A stretch of 64,000 nucleotides of DNA from Stutzerimonas stutzeri RCH2. GTDB lineage: Bacteria; Pseudomonadota; Gammaproteobacteria; Pseudomonadales; Pseudomonadaceae. Within the stretch, counting starts at the first letter, position 1. Each line of letters starts with the position of its first letter. A model generated the notes under the pieces. It was not told the origin of the DNA, made no database searches, and saw nothing but the letters and a program-made list of their open reading frames with translations. The position numbers and the translations under genes are program-made. The stretch spans positions 1,302,001-1,366,000 of the forward strand of contig NC_019936.1 of the NCBI RefSeq assembly GCF_000327065.1. Direction: 5' to 3'. This document shows, in pieces, positions 26,465 through 35,879 of the stretch.

Positions 26465-27279
26465 GGCGTGCTGTCCAGATCGGCATGGGTGAATGGCGCC
26501 GGGCGTGTCGGCCAGGTGAGCGCCATGCGCTCGAATTCGCGGGCGAGCAGGCTGGCCACGAGCAGGTCGCGCAGCCAGCGGTGATCGGCCGGTATGACGT
26601 ACCAGGGTGTTTCGAGGCTGTGGCTGTTGCTCAGCACCTCGGCCCATTGCGCCTGTTGCTGGGCGAAGTTGCGGTGGTCTCGAAGATCGCCGAGGGTCAG
26701 CTTCCAGCGTTTTTCCGGCTGCTCCAGGCGGCGATGCAAACGCTGCTTCTGCTCGCTGGCCGAAAGTTGCAGGTAACACTTGAGCGGCTGGATGCCTGTG
26801 GCCGGCAGCTCGTGCTCGAAAGCCTGGATTGCGGACTGACGCTGCGGGATGTCGGCGGGCGTGCACAGGCCATCACGCAGATCGCTGACCAGCGCTTCGT
26901 AGTAGCTGCGATTGAATACGCCGAGCATGCCGGGCGCCGGCAGTCGCTCCCGGTAGCGCCTGAGGAAGTCCTGGCGACGTTCTTCTGCGCTCGGCGCCTG
27001 GAAGCTGTGTGGCGACAGCCCGATTGGGTCGAGGCCACCGAGCACGCGGCGGATCACGCCGTTCTTGCCGGAGCAGTCCGGCCCTTGCAGTACCAGCAGC
27101 AACGCATCCCTGCGGTTGGCCCAGAGCATGGTCTGCTGCACCCGCAGCCAGTCCTTCAGGCTCGCCAGCTGTGCCTGAGCCTGTGCTTTGTCGAGGCTGT
27201 AACAGTGGGCCGGATCACGCGCCAGCGGTGCCGCCGGGTCGCACAGGCAGTCATCGAGAATGGCGTCCGCCAGGCGCAT
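26461..27279 (-). CDS. Polyphosphate kinase 2 family protein
   Basis: Predicted polyphosphate:nucleotide phosphotransferase in the cytoplasm, 272 residues. The PPK2 landmarks are a Walker A loop LQGPDCSGKNGVIRRVLGGLDP at about 65-85, FQAPSAEERRQDFLRRYRERLPAPG, and the lid/Walker B region GVFNRSYYEALVSDLRDG (about 120). The downstream blocks ERHLPATGI-like, SASEQKQRL and RRWKLTLGDL are also present. Whether it favours ADP, AMP or GDP cannot be read from these motifs. It is 7 bp downstream of ndpA and overlaps the DUF4344 gene, forming a three-gene leftward operon. Confidence 0.85.
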   Translation of the reverse strand: MRLADAILDDCLCDPAAPLARDPAHCYSLDKAQAQAQLASLKDWLRVQQTMLWANRRDALLLVLQGPDCSGKNGVIRRVLGGLDPIGLSPHSFQAPSAEERRQDFLRRYRERLPAPGMLGVFNRSYYEALVSDLRDGLCTPADIPQRQSAIQAFEHELPATGIQPLKCYLQLSASEQKQRLHRRLEQPEKRWKLTLGDLRDHRNFAQQQAQWAEVLSNSHSLETPWYVIPADHRWLRDLLVASLLAREFERMALTWPTRPAPFTHADLDSTP

Positions 27280-27286
27280 GGCGTGG

Positions 27287-28294
27287 TCAGTCCTTGCGCC
27301 GCTTGAGCTGGTCCTTCAGTTGGGTCGGCAGCTGGCGGATGATCAGCATGTCGCGCGCCTCGTCGTACTCGACCTTCGAGCCCAGCAGATGCGACTCGAA
27401 GCTGATCGACAGCCCTTCGGCGCGCCCGGTAAAGCGTTGAAACTGGTTGAGCGTGCGCTTGTCGGCCGGAATCTCTGGCGACAGGCCGTAGTCCTTGTTG
27501 CGGATGTGCTCGTAGAACGCGCGTGGGTTTTCCTCGTCGATCACCCCGGACAGCTCCTCCAGCGACATCGGCTCGCCGATCTTCGCCTGGCTGCTGGCAT
27601 AGCCGACCAGCGCGCTGGTCTTCTCCCGCGCTTTTTCCTCGGGCAGGTCCTCGCTTTCGACGTAGTCGCTGAAGGCCTTGAGCAGCGTGCGCGTCTCGCC
27701 CGGGCCATCGACGCCTTCCTGGCAGCCGATGAAGTCGCGGAAGTACTCGGACACCTTCTTGCCGTTCTTGCCCTTGATGAAGGAGATGTACTGCTTGGAC
27801 TGCTTGTTGTTCTGCCACTCGGAGATGTTGATCCGCGTCGCCAGGTGCAGCTGGCCGAGGTCGAGGTGCCGGGCTTCGGTCACGTCCAGCGAGTCGGTAA
27901 CGGTGACGCCGTTGCTGTGGTGCAGCAGGGCGATGGCCAGGTAATCGGTCATGCCCTGCTGGTAGTGGGCGAACAGCACGTGGCCGCCGGTGGACAGGTT
28001 GGATTCCTCCATCAGCTTCTGCAGGTGCTCGACTGCCTGGCGGCTGAATGCGGTGAAGTCCTGATTGCCTTCCATGTACTGCGCGAGCCAGCCGCTGAAC
28101 GGATAGGCGCCGGACTCCTCGTGAAAGAAGCCCCAGGCCTTGCCCTGCTTGGCGTTGTAGCTCTCGTTGAGATCGGCCAGCAGGTTCTCGATAGCCTGGG
28201 AGTTGCCCAGCTCCGAGTCACGGGCGTGGAGCACGGCGGGGGTGCCGTCCGGCTTTTTCTCGATCAGATGGACGATGCAGTGGCGGATGGGCAT
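27287..28294 (-). CDS. ndpA: Nucleoid-associated protein NdpA (YejK)
   Basis: A nucleoid-associated protein of 335 residues, the normal length. It begins [22 protein letters not shown] and contains [43 protein letters not shown] and a C-terminal [20 protein letters not shown], all YejK landmarks. Start ATG at 28292-28294; the upstream frame to 28435 is not conserved. First gene of a leftward operon with PPK2 and the DUF4344 gene. Function beyond DNA association is not established. Confidence 0.92.
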   Translation of the reverse strand: MPIRHCIVHLIEKKPDGTPAVLHARDSELGNSQAIENLLADLNESYNAKQGKAWGFFHEESGAYPFSGWLAQYMEGNQDFTAFSRQAVEHLQKLMEESNLSTGGHVLFAHYQQGMTDYLAIALLHHSNGVTVTDSLDVTEARHLDLGQLHLATRINISEWQNNKQSKQYISFIKGKNGKKVSEYFRDFIGCQEGVDGPGETRTLLKAFSDYVESEDLPEEKAREKTSALVGYASSQAKIGEPMSLEELSGVIDEENPRAFYEHIRNKDYGLSPEIPADKRTLNQFQRFTGRAEGLSISFESHLLGSKVEYDEARDMLIIRQLPTQLKDQLKRRKD

Positions 28295-28457
28295 GGTGGT
28301 CTCACGGCTGGAATGCAACAGGTTGGGCAGTTTACCCGAGAGCGGGTGGTGCGTGCCTGCAGCCGAAGCTGCGGTCTGGCGGAGTCGATCTGTGTCAAGG
28401 ACGCCTGGCGGCGTTGGGGTTAGCCTGCCGTACACCAGACGATAGCGGGAGGCGTAG

Positions 28458-29357
28458 ATGAGCGGAACCTTGGACTGGCTGGGTGTGGCGCGCGGTCGTT
28501 TCCTGCTGCTGACGCTGAGCTGCGTGGCGCTCGGGCTGGCCTTGGCAGCGCGCGGGAGCGCGGAAGCGATGTCCTACAGTGATGCACTGCTGGTGATGCT
28601 CGGCGCCCTGGCGGCCCATGTGGCTGTCAATGCGCTCAACGAATGGGGTGATTACCGCAGTGGGCTAGACTTGCAGACCCGCCGCACGGCATTCAGCGGT
28701 GGCAGCGGTACCTTGGTGACCCATCCGCATCTACTGGGTCGCACATTGCTGCTCGGTCTCGGCAGCCTGCTGACCTGCGCGCTGATCGGCCTGTTCTTCC
28801 TGCTGCGCCAGCCGCCGCTGTTGCTCAGTCTGGCGCCGATCGGTCTGGCGGGACTGTTGCTGGTGCTGCTTTACACGCCTTGGCTGACCCGCCACCCCTG
28901 GCTGTGCCTGTTCGCGCCGGGCTTGGGCTTCGCGCTGATGGTGCTGGGTACGCGCATCGTTCTCGGCGGCGCGCCGGATCTCGGCGATCTGTGGTTGATC
29001 CTTCCCCCTCTGCTGCTCTGCAACAACCTGCTTTTGCTCGGCCAGTTTCCGGACATTGATGCCGACCGCGCTGTCGGCCGGCGAACCCTGCCGATGCATA
29101 TCGGCTGCGCCAACGCCGTGTGCGTGGCGCTTGCGCAATGGCTGCTGGCCTACGGCGTACTCCTGGCTGTGCTGGCGCAGCCAGGCCTGGCCGGTGGCGC
29201 ACTCGGCTTGTTGACCTTGCCGTTGGCCCTGCGAGCGGCATGGTTGCTGCGTCGCGAACCGCTGCAGGCGCAACGCCTGCTGCCGGCATTGGGGCTGAAC
29301 GCTGCGGTCAGCGTAGCGACGCCGTTGTTGATGGCCGTAGGGTTGCTGGCGCTATAG
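28458..29357 (+). CDS. UbiA-family prenyltransferase (MenA-like)
   Basis: An inner-membrane prenyltransferase of 299 residues with about eight hydrophobic segments. The two Asp-rich motifs are [14 protein letters not shown] (about residue 59-72, NxxxDxxxxxD form) and [18 protein letters not shown] (about 195-212), followed by the usual membrane segments. The first motif and the FPDIDAD block place it nearer MenA/1,4-dihydroxy-2-naphthoate-type enzymes than UbiA; no other menaquinone genes are nearby, so the acceptor is uncertain. ATG 28458 follows GGAGG with 5-base spacing. Divergent from ndpA. Confidence 0.83.
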   Translation: MSGTLDWLGVARGRFLLLTLSCVALGLALAARGSAEAMSYSDALLVMLGALAAHVAVNALNEWGDYRSGLDLQTRRTAFSGGSGTLVTHPHLLGRTLLLGLGSLLTCALIGLFFLLRQPPLLLSLAPIGLAGLLLVLLYTPWLTRHPWLCLFAPGLGFALMVLGTRIVLGGAPDLGDLWLILPPLLLCNNLLLLGQFPDIDADRAVGRRTLPMHIGCANAVCVALAQWLLAYGVLLAVLAQPGLAGGALGLLTLPLALRAAWLLRREPLQAQRLLPALGLNAAVSVATPLLMAVGLLAL

Positions 29358-29457
29358 CGTTCCGCGAGAGCGGAGGGCTCCCGCTCGGACAAATGGGGTG
29401 ACGAAAGAAAGGCTTAACTGAGTAAACTGGTCGCCTTTTCTTCGAGGAATGACACCC

Positions 29458-30669
29458 ATGACCGCTGCATGGCGCAACTCAGCCTGGATTCTCGCTGGTG
29501 GCTCGCTGATCCTTGCGATATCCCTTGGCGTGCGCCACGGCTTCGGTCTGTTCCTGCCGCCTATGAGTGCCGAGTTCGGCTGGGGCCGTGAGGTGTTCGC
29601 TTTCGCCATTGCGATACAGAACCTGATCTGGGGGCTGGTGCAACCGGTGACCGGCGCGTTGGCGGATCGCTTCGGCGTGGCCCGTGCGGTGCTGATCGGC
29701 GGCATTCTCTACGCCGTGGGCCTGGCGTTGATGGCGCTTTCCGATTCACCGGCGACCCTGACACTCAGTGCTGGCCTGCTGATCGGGCTGGGGCTTTCGG
29801 GCACTTCGTTCTCGGTGATCCTCGGTGCAGTGGGGCGGGCGGTGCCGCCGGAGAAGCGCAGCATGGCGATGGGCATCGCCAGTGCCGCCGGCTCCTTCGG
29901 CCAGTTCATCATGCTGCCGGGCAGCCTCGGCCTGATTGAATGGCTGGGCTGGTCGTCGGCACTGCTGGCGCTTGGCTTGCTGGTCGCGCTGATCGTGCCG
30001 CTTGCCGGGATGATGCGCAGCCCGGCGCAGGCGCCCGCGGCACCCGGCACGCAGCAGTCACTGGGCGAGGCGCTACGCGAAGCGGCCGGGCATTCCGGAT
30101 TCCGTCTGCTGGCCCTGGGCTTCTTCGTCTGCGGCTTCCAGGTGGTCTTCATCGGTCTGCACCTGCCGGCCTATCTGGTCGATAAGCACCTGCCGGCGCA
30201 GGTCGGCACCACTGTGCTGGCACTGGTCGGGCTGTTCAATGTGGTCGGCACCTATACCGCCGGTTGGCTGGGCAGCTGCTATTCGAAACCGAAGCTGCTG
30301 GCCGGGTTGTACCTGATTCGCGGTGTGGTGATCAGTATCTTCCTGCTGGCACCATTGAGTGTCTGGAGCGCCTATGCCTTCGGTATCGCCATGGGCTTGC
30401 TCTGGCTGTCTACGGTGCCGCTGACCAACGGCACCGTGGCGACCATGTTCGGCGTGCGCAACCTGTCGATGCTCGGCGGCATCGCCTTTCTCTTCCATCA
30501 GCTGGGATCGTTCTTCGGCGGCTGGCTTGGCGGCTGGCTGTACGACCGCACTGGTAGCTACGACCTGGTCTGGCAGATCGCAATCGCGCTGAGCCTGATG
30601 GCAGCGGTGCTCAACTGGCCGATCCGTGAGCAGCCAGTCGAGCGACTGCGCGAGGCGCAGGTCAACTGA
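29458..30669 (+). CDS. MFS transporter, oxalate/formate-antiporter-like
   Basis: A 403-residue, 12-helix major facilitator protein. Landmarks are RHGFGLFLPPMSAEFGWGREVFAFAIAIQNLIWG (TM1-TM2), the loop GALADRFGVARAVLIGG (about 65) and GGWLGGWLYDRTGSYDLVW near the end, typical of the OFA/YbfB-like MFS group. Substrate unknown. I choose ATG 29458 because GAGGA sits 9 bases upstream; the ATG at 29449 would have the same GAGG touching it. Its stop overlaps the start of a 39-residue ORF. Confidence 0.88.
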   Translation: MTAAWRNSAWILAGGSLILAISLGVRHGFGLFLPPMSAEFGWGREVFAFAIAIQNLIWGLVQPVTGALADRFGVARAVLIGGILYAVGLALMALSDSPATLTLSAGLLIGLGLSGTSFSVILGAVGRAVPPEKRSMAMGIASAAGSFGQFIMLPGSLGLIEWLGWSSALLALGLLVALIVPLAGMMRSPAQAPAAPGTQQSLGEALREAAGHSGFRLLALGFFVCGFQVVFIGLHLPAYLVDKHLPAQVGTTVLALVGLFNVVGTYTAGWLGSCYSKPKLLAGLYLIRGVVISIFLLAPLSVWSAYAFGIAMGLLWLSTVPLTNGTVATMFGVRNLSMLGGIAFLFHQLGSFFGGWLGGWLYDRTGSYDLVWQIAIALSLMAAVLNWPIREQPVERLREAQVN

Positions 30670-30788
30670 TGAAGCCGCTCTGGCTTGGTATTGCCGGCGC
30701 GGCGCTGCTGGGTCTGCTGGCACTTGCCTGGTGGGGCTGGCAGCGTGGCGGCCTGGCGCTTTTGCAGATGGGCCTTGGCACCTGCTGA
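30669..30788 (+). CDS. Predicted 39-residue single-pass membrane peptide
   Basis: The ATG at 30669-30671 overlaps the MFS stop (TGATG), a typical coupled arrangement. The product is MKPLWLGIAGAALLGLLALA, then WWGWQRGGLALLQMGLGTC: one hydrophobic segment with a basic start, three Trp residues close together and a Gly-rich tail ending in Cys. I do not recognise it. It could be a small accessory subunit of the MFS protein or a non-functional reading frame; support is overlap, composition and absence of any competing gene. Confidence 0.5.
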   Translation: MKPLWLGIAGAALLGLLALAWWGWQRGGLALLQMGLGTC

Positions 30789-31125
30789 AGCCGATTCTTC
30801 CGCGACCTCCAGATTCCTTCTTTTTAGCGTGACCGGCTTGTCTGGTCGCGCCGCCGGCGGTTACCGCTGCGATGCCCACCTCTGTAGCCGGCGAACTGCG
30901 ACGAACGTGACGGAATCAATTCGAAATTCGTTGCTCCAAAGCGAAGCGGCGTAGAAGAAGTTAAGAACAAATCGCTGGTTCTTAGCAGCACGCTATCGGC
31001 TTTTGTGCGTGTACGCCCGTGAACAAGCGGCAGCCTGGGAGTCCTGTTCTACGACTCAGCTGTCGCATAACCGTCATCAACAGTTGGTAAATACCTGCGG
31101 CACGCAGTCAATGGAGCAACAAGCA
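30789..31125. other. Intergenic region before the 63-residue protein gene
   Basis: About 337 bp, less GC-rich than its neighbours, without a supported gene. It holds a 7-bp perfect inverted repeat TAAGAAC-N9-GTTCTTA at 30962-30984, which may be an operator or part of the promoter of the gene at 31126. I see no intrinsic terminator. Confidence 0.5.
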
Positions 31126-31317
31126 ATGTCCACCCTTACCGAACTCGCCCAACAAATCGCCAAGCTCTATCCGTTGAAGGACAAGCGTGTAGGCAAGCGT
31201 TATCGCGTGGTAGGCGAGCTGGCCGGGATGACGGAACTGGAAGAGATCAACGGCGAACCGCGCTATATCCAGACCATGGCGCTGAAGAACAAGCAGCTCT
31301 GGGACGTGGCGGTCTAA
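31126..31317 (+). CDS. Small conserved-looking hypothetical protein
   Basis: A 63-residue protein, MSTLTELAQQIAKLYPLKDK followed by RVGKRYRVVGELAGMTELEEINGEPRYIQTMALKNKQLWDVAV. It is charged, without signal or membrane segments, and compact enough for a small alpha/beta fold. ATG 31126 has GGAG 9 bases upstream; an ATG at 31111 would lack a clear ribosome site. I cannot assign a family. It stands alone, with rlmF converging on it 27 bp away. Codon choice (third-position G/C) is that of a genuine gene. Confidence 0.72.
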   Translation: MSTLTELAQQIAKLYPLKDKRVGKRYRVVGELAGMTELEEINGEPRYIQTMALKNKQLWDVAV

Positions 31318-31344
31318 CGCCCTCCGTTGGCGCCTGCCTGAATC

Positions 31345-32337
31345 TCACCCTTTCGGCCAGCGCTCGGCGCGCCAGGTCGCCTGCTCAGCTTCGGTCAGAA
31401 ACGTCCAGGCAACGAAGCGGCTCTTCTTCTGCCCCTGCGCCATGTCCAAGGTATGCACCTGGCGGGCACCGAGGCGTTTCAGCCGTGCCTCCAGCGGCGC
31501 CACGTTGGCGCCCTTCGATACCAATGTGCTGAACCAGTAGACCTGTCCGGCGAACAGGGCGCTTTCCTCCGCCATGCGCGCGACAAAGGCCGCTTCGCCA
31601 CCCTCGCACCAGAGCTCTGCCGCCTGACCGCCGAAGTTGAGCGCGGGCAGCTTGCGGCTGGGGTCGAGCTTGCCCAGGTTGCGCCACTTGCGCTGGCTGC
31701 CACTGCTGGCTTCGGCTTGCGAAGCATGGAAGGGCGGATTGCACAGCGTCAGGTCGAACCGATCCTCCGGCAACACCATGCCCTTGAAGATGTGCTTCGG
31801 CGCTGCCTGCTGCCTCAATTCGATGGCCTTGGCGAGGCCGTTGGCCGAGACGATGGTGTGCGCCGAGGCCAGAGCCGTAGCGTCGATATCACTGCCGGTG
31901 AAGCGCCAGCCGTATTCCCGGTGGCCGATCAGCGGGTAGATGCAGTTGGCGCCGGTGCCGATGTCCAGCGCGTGAATGGCGGTGCCGCGGGGAATGGCGC
32001 TGGCATCGTTCTGCGCGAGCAGATCGGCCAGTCCGTGCAGGTAATCAGCGCGCCCTGGCACCGGCGGGCACAGGTAGCCAGGCGGAATGTCCCAGTGCTG
32101 GATTCCGTAGAACTGCCTGAGCAGCGCGCGATTGAACACCCGCACCGCATCCGGATTGGCGAAGTCGATGCTCTGCTTGCCGTAGGGGTTGATGATCACA
32201 TGCTCGGCGAGCTCAGGGCAGCCGGCGATCAGCGCGGGGAAGTCGTAGCGGCCGGTGTGGCGGTTGCGTGGATGCAGCACCGCCTTGGCTTCGGCGCGGG
32301 CAGGCTGCGGGGTTGGGCTCGGGGATTTGCGCGGCAT
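31345..32337 (-). CDS. rlmF: 23S rRNA (adenine1618-N6)-methyltransferase
   Basis: Methylates N6 of A1618 in 23S rRNA using S-adenosylmethionine. The 330-residue protein has the RlmF N-terminal block [23 protein letters not shown], the SAM-binding [15 protein letters not shown] (about 128), the acidic [12 protein letters not shown] strand and the N6-adenine catalytic NPPFHAS (about 200). Start ATG at 32335-32337 is preferred over a GTG at 32379, whose extra residues are low-complexity. Single gene. Confidence 0.93.
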   Translation of the reverse strand: MPRKSPSPTPQPARAEAKAVLHPRNRHTGRYDFPALIAGCPELAEHVIINPYGKQSIDFANPDAVRVFNRALLRQFYGIQHWDIPPGYLCPPVPGRADYLHGLADLLAQNDASAIPRGTAIHALDIGTGANCIYPLIGHREYGWRFTGSDIDATALASAHTIVSANGLAKAIELRQQAAPKHIFKGMVLPEDRFDLTLCNPPFHASQAEASSGSQRKWRNLGKLDPSRKLPALNFGGQAAELWCEGGEAAFVARMAEESALFAGQVYWFSTLVSKGANVAPLEARLKRLGARQVHTLDMAQGQKKSRFVAWTFLTEAEQATWRAERWPKG

Positions 32338-32406
32338 TTGATCGGCGGAGGTTGGCGGCTGGGGCGGGCATTGTCCCACAACCGCTGCTGACGGATAGGC
32401 TTGATG

Positions 32407-33576
32407 CTAGCGCCGACGCGGCACCATCAGCATCCAGAACAGCCCCCAGAGCAGCGCCCCCGCGCCGAGCCAGAAGGCACTGTGCAGGCTGCCGCCCATC
32501 CCCATCCAGATACTGGTCAGCCAGGGTGCGGCGAGTTGGGTCAGGCCGTAGAGTGCGATCAGCGCCGCCGACAGCCGCGGTCCTTGATGTGGATGCAGTG
32601 TCCGCGCCAGACGCTGGGTCAGCAGCACGGTGCCGAGAAAGGTGCCGCCGACCAGTACCGCACAGAGCAGGATGCCGACCGCGCCCGGCAGCAGCAGCGC
32701 GGCCAGCACGCCGAGCAGCTGGGTGAGATAGCTCAGGCGCAAGGCGATGTCGTCACCCATGCGCACGCCGAGACGATTCCACAGCCAGGGCGATGGCAGG
32801 GTCGCCAGCGCTACCACCAGCCAGCTACCACCGATCAGGAAGTCACCGGGCTCCACCTGCAGGCGCGCGACCATCGGCAGAAACGTCATCGGCAGGATGT
32901 AGCCCATCCCGGCACCGGCGTAAGAAAGAAACAGTGGTGTGCTGGAGCGATCGAGCAGCTTGCCGCTGGGTGGCTCCGCGGAAGGATGAGCCTTTTCCTC
33001 GTCAGGCACGTCCAGCCGCGACAGCTGGCGCCAGCCCCACCAGGCCAGCGGTATCGACAGCAGCGCCGCCGGCCACCAGCGCTCGGCACCGAGCAGATAC
33101 CCATCGCTCAGGCTGACCAGCAGGCTGGAGAGAATCAGGCCGACGCAGACGCCGAGATAGACCAGGCCGCTGGAGGACACGCGCTGCTGGCGTGCCAGCC
33201 ATTCGAGGATCAGCGAGGGCGCCTGGACGAACACCAGGCCGTTGCTGATGCCGTTGGCCAGGCGCAAGGCAGCCAGCGCATCGGCGGATTCGGCCTGGGT
33301 CTGCAGCAGGCTGCTCAACACGTGCAGCCCTAGCGCCCAGGGCAGGGTGCGGCGGATCTGCGCGACGCGATGCCAGCGCACCGCGAGCAGCGCGCCGATC
33401 AGATAGCCGAGGTAGTTCCAGCTGGCGATGCTGGCGCCTTCCTGCACGCTGAGCAAGCCGTCCTCCACCAGCCAGGGCAGCAGCGGGGTATAGACGAAGC
33501 GGCCAAGGCCGTGGACGACCAACAATAGGACGGCACCGGCCAGCAGGACCGGAAACAGGGCGACACGCTGAGGCAT
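32407..33576 (-). CDS. YbfB/YjiJ family MFS transporter
   Basis: A 389-residue, 12-helix major facilitator protein. The N-terminal GLGRFVYTPLLPWLVEDGLLSVQEGASIASWNYLGYLIGAL is characteristic of the YbfB/YjiJ group, as is LRLANGISNGLVFVQAPSLI. The central loop carries a charged linker (DVPDEEKAHPSAEPPSGK). Substrate unknown. ATG at 33574-33576. Single leftward gene between rlmF and the SLC13 transporter. Confidence 0.85.
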   Translation of the reverse strand: MPQRVALFPVLLAGAVLLLVVHGLGRFVYTPLLPWLVEDGLLSVQEGASIASWNYLGYLIGALLAVRWHRVAQIRRTLPWALGLHVLSSLLQTQAESADALAALRLANGISNGLVFVQAPSLILEWLARQQRVSSSGLVYLGVCVGLILSSLLVSLSDGYLLGAERWWPAALLSIPLAWWGWRQLSRLDVPDEEKAHPSAEPPSGKLLDRSSTPLFLSYAGAGMGYILPMTFLPMVARLQVEPGDFLIGGSWLVVALATLPSPWLWNRLGVRMGDDIALRLSYLTQLLGVLAALLLPGAVGILLCAVLVGGTFLGTVLLTQRLARTLHPHQGPRLSAALIALYGLTQLAAPWLTSIWMGMGGSLHSAFWLGAGALLWGLFWMLMVPRRR

Positions 33577-33685
33577 GGAATCTGTTCTTTTTAGAATGAG
33601 AGCTGGAGCTTAACGGCTGGACCTTACCGCCGCCATGCCACTTTTCGACAGCGGCAGACGAGCCGGCGATCCGCTGCCAGCTAGA

Positions 33686-35512
33686 TCAAAGCGGGAACAG
33701 CAGCGGAACCAGCGCCACGGAAACCGCCATCACCAACAGTGTGAAGGGCACACCGATGCGTACGAAATCAGCGAAACGGTATTGTCCTGGGCCGAGTACC
33801 AGGGTGTTCACCGGCAAGGAAATCGGTGTCATGAACGCGGCCGAGGCGGCCAGGGCGACGATCATGGCGAACGGGTAGGGCGAGGCGCCCAGCTGTTCGG
33901 CGGTGGAAAGCGCGACGGGCGCCATCAGCACGGCCGTCGCCGTATTGGAGATGAACAGGCCGATCAGCGCGGTGAGCAGGAACAGGCAGGCAAGCAGGGC
34001 ATGCGGGCCGGCGTCGCCGAGCAGGCCGACCAGCCCGGAGGTAGCCAGGGCGATGCCGCCGGTCTTCTGCAGCGCCAGCGCGAACGGCAGCATGCCGACG
34101 ATCAGTATCAGGCTTTGCCAGTGGATCGCCTTGTAGGCGCTGTCCATGTCGATACAGCGGAACAGGCCCATGACCAGGCAACCGATCAGCGCGGCAAGCA
34201 CATTGGGCACCACGCCGCTGACCATCAGCACGATCATCACCGCCAACCCGAGCAGTGCGAAGGGGGCCTGGTTGGCGGCCGGAGCGACGTCGTCCACTTC
34301 CGCCGGCAGGCTCAACACCAGGAAATCGCGGCTCAGCCCCTGCAGCCGGTGGATGTGCTTCCAGCTGCCGGCGACCAGCAGGGTGTCGGCCGGCTTGAGC
34401 TTCTCATCCACCAGCAGCCCTTGCAGCGCCTCGCGGTTGCGCCTCAGGCCGACAACGTTGAGCTTGTGGCGGCTGCGAAACCCGAGCTGCTGGATGGTCT
34501 TGCCCGGCAGGCGCGAATCCGGCGGCAGTGCGACCTCCGCCAGGCCCAGCTCGCGTGCATGGTCGGCGTAGTAGGACGTGCTGAGCTGCAACGGTTCCAG
34601 GCCGAGTTCCTGGTAGGCGCCGAGCAGGCCGATGGCCGGGCTGGCGAGATCGACCAGCAGCACATCACCGACAAACAGTTCGGTGTTGCCGGTGGCCATC
34701 AGTAGCAGGTTGCGCAGGCGCTCGTGGCGCTCCACGGCGATCACGTTGATGCCGTATTGGCTGCGTAGTTGCAGCGCATCGAGTGCCTGGTTGGCCAGGA
34801 CCGACCCCGGCAAGATCCGCAGGCGCCGCTCGCGTTCGTCGAGCCGGTAGCTCTGCGCAAGGTCGGCCAGGGTATGCCGTGGCTCCAGCGTTTCGCTGTG
34901 CTTGTCGGTGCCTAACCATCGACGTGCAACGAGCATGTATCCGATGCCCAGCAGCAGAATGGCCAGGCCGATCGGGGTGAAATCAAAGAAGGCAAAGCCC
35001 TCAAGGCCGGCGCGACGCAGCTCGCTGTTGACCACAAGGTTTGGCGGCGTCGCCACCAGGGTCAGCATGCCGCTGATCAGCCCGGCAAATGCCAGCGGCA
35101 TCATCAACCGCCGCGGCGATACCTTCATGCGATTGGCGATGCCGAGCACTACGGGGATGAATATCGCCACCACGCCGGTGGAACTCATAACCGAGCCGAG
35201 CCCGGCGACCGCCAGCATCAGCAGGATCAGCAGGCGGGTTTCACTGCTGCCAGCGGCGCGCATCAGCCAGTCGCCCAGGCGATAGGCGATGCCGGTACGC
35301 ACCAGGCCGTCGCCGATGACGAACAGTGTGGCGATCAGCACCACGCTCGGATCACTGAAGCCGGCGAGAGACTCCTGCACGCTGAGCACGCCGGTGAGGG
35401 GCAGGGCGACCATTGCCAGCACGGCTACCACATCCATGCGTGGCTTGTTCAGCGCGAACAGACCAATGCAGCCCGCCAGCAGCGCGAGAACCAGCAGCAG
35501 GTCGGTGTTCAT
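33686..35512 (-). CDS. SLC13/DASS-type anion transporter with two TrkA_C domains
   Basis: An inner-membrane transporter of 608 residues in three parts. A membrane block at about 1-200 includes SLAGFSDPSVVLIATLFVIGDGLVRTG and ATPPNLVVN. Two soluble TrkA_C/RCK_C repeats lie at about 215-290 (RILPGSVLANQALDALQLRSQYGINVIAVER) and 300-385 (EVALPPDSRLPGKTIQQLGFRSRHKLNVVGL). A second membrane block ends TAVLMAPVALSTAEQLG...FMTPISLPVNTLVLGPGQY. This layout is that of SAC1/SLC13-like sulfate or dicarboxylate transporters; the solute is unknown. Its ATG (35512) is 6 bp after the winged-helix gene. Confidence 0.88.
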   Translation of the reverse strand: MNTDLLLVLALLAGCIGLFALNKPRMDVVAVLAMVALPLTGVLSVQESLAGFSDPSVVLIATLFVIGDGLVRTGIAYRLGDWLMRAAGSSETRLLILLMLAVAGLGSVMSSTGVVAIFIPVVLGIANRMKVSPRRLMMPLAFAGLISGMLTLVATPPNLVVNSELRRAGLEGFAFFDFTPIGLAILLLGIGYMLVARRWLGTDKHSETLEPRHTLADLAQSYRLDERERRLRILPGSVLANQALDALQLRSQYGINVIAVERHERLRNLLLMATGNTELFVGDVLLVDLASPAIGLLGAYQELGLEPLQLSTSYYADHARELGLAEVALPPDSRLPGKTIQQLGFRSRHKLNVVGLRRNREALQGLLVDEKLKPADTLLVAGSWKHIHRLQGLSRDFLVLSLPAEVDDVAPAANQAPFALLGLAVMIVLMVSGVVPNVLAALIGCLVMGLFRCIDMDSAYKAIHWQSLILIVGMLPFALALQKTGGIALATSGLVGLLGDAGPHALLACLFLLTALIGLFISNTATAVLMAPVALSTAEQLGASPYPFAMIVALAASAAFMTPISLPVNTLVLGPGQYRFADFVRIGVPFTLLVMAVSVALVPLLFPL

Positions 35513-35518
35513 GGACGA

Positions 35519-35815
35519 TCAGGGATAATCAAGGACGGATTTGATGTGCTTCAGGTTTCGCTCGATCCAGCCTTTGTCGATCGCGCCCCAGTTGCGGATG
35601 GCATAGTGGCCGGCGTTATGCCGCTCACCATCGTCCTGCTCGAACGTGCAATCGATGTCCAGGTCCGCGAGCGCGGCAAGGGTGTCCTGGGCGGTGCGGC
35701 GCGGCATGCCGGTGGCTTCCATCAGCGTCGGAACGCTGGTGGCGCTGCCGCTGTCGATCAGCCAGGCGACGTAGAGTCGACGGTAGAAACTGGTTTTGGT
35801 CTTGCTGACGGTCAT
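35519..35815 (-). CDS. Small winged-helix protein
   Basis: A 98-residue protein with a helix-turn-helix at about 30-55 (SVPTLMEATGMPRRTAQDTLAALADL) and a beta wing region (IDCTFEQDDGERHNAGHYAIRNWG), ending in a helix (IDKGWIERNLKHIKSVLDYP). Likely a transcription factor or DNA-binding accessory; I do not recognise the family. ATG at 35813-35815; the longer frame to 36019 lies inside nhaD. It sits between nhaD and the SLC13 gene on one strand, so it may regulate one of them. Confidence 0.78.
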   Translation of the reverse strand: MTVSKTKTSFYRRLYVAWLIDSGSATSVPTLMEATGMPRRTAQDTLAALADLDIDCTFEQDDGERHNAGHYAIRNWGAIDKGWIERNLKHIKSVLDYP

Positions 35816-35879
35816 GCGTGGTCCCTGGCCAGGTCGTTGATGGCGCCTTTCGGCGGCAACGACCTGGCAGGGCGATGGC

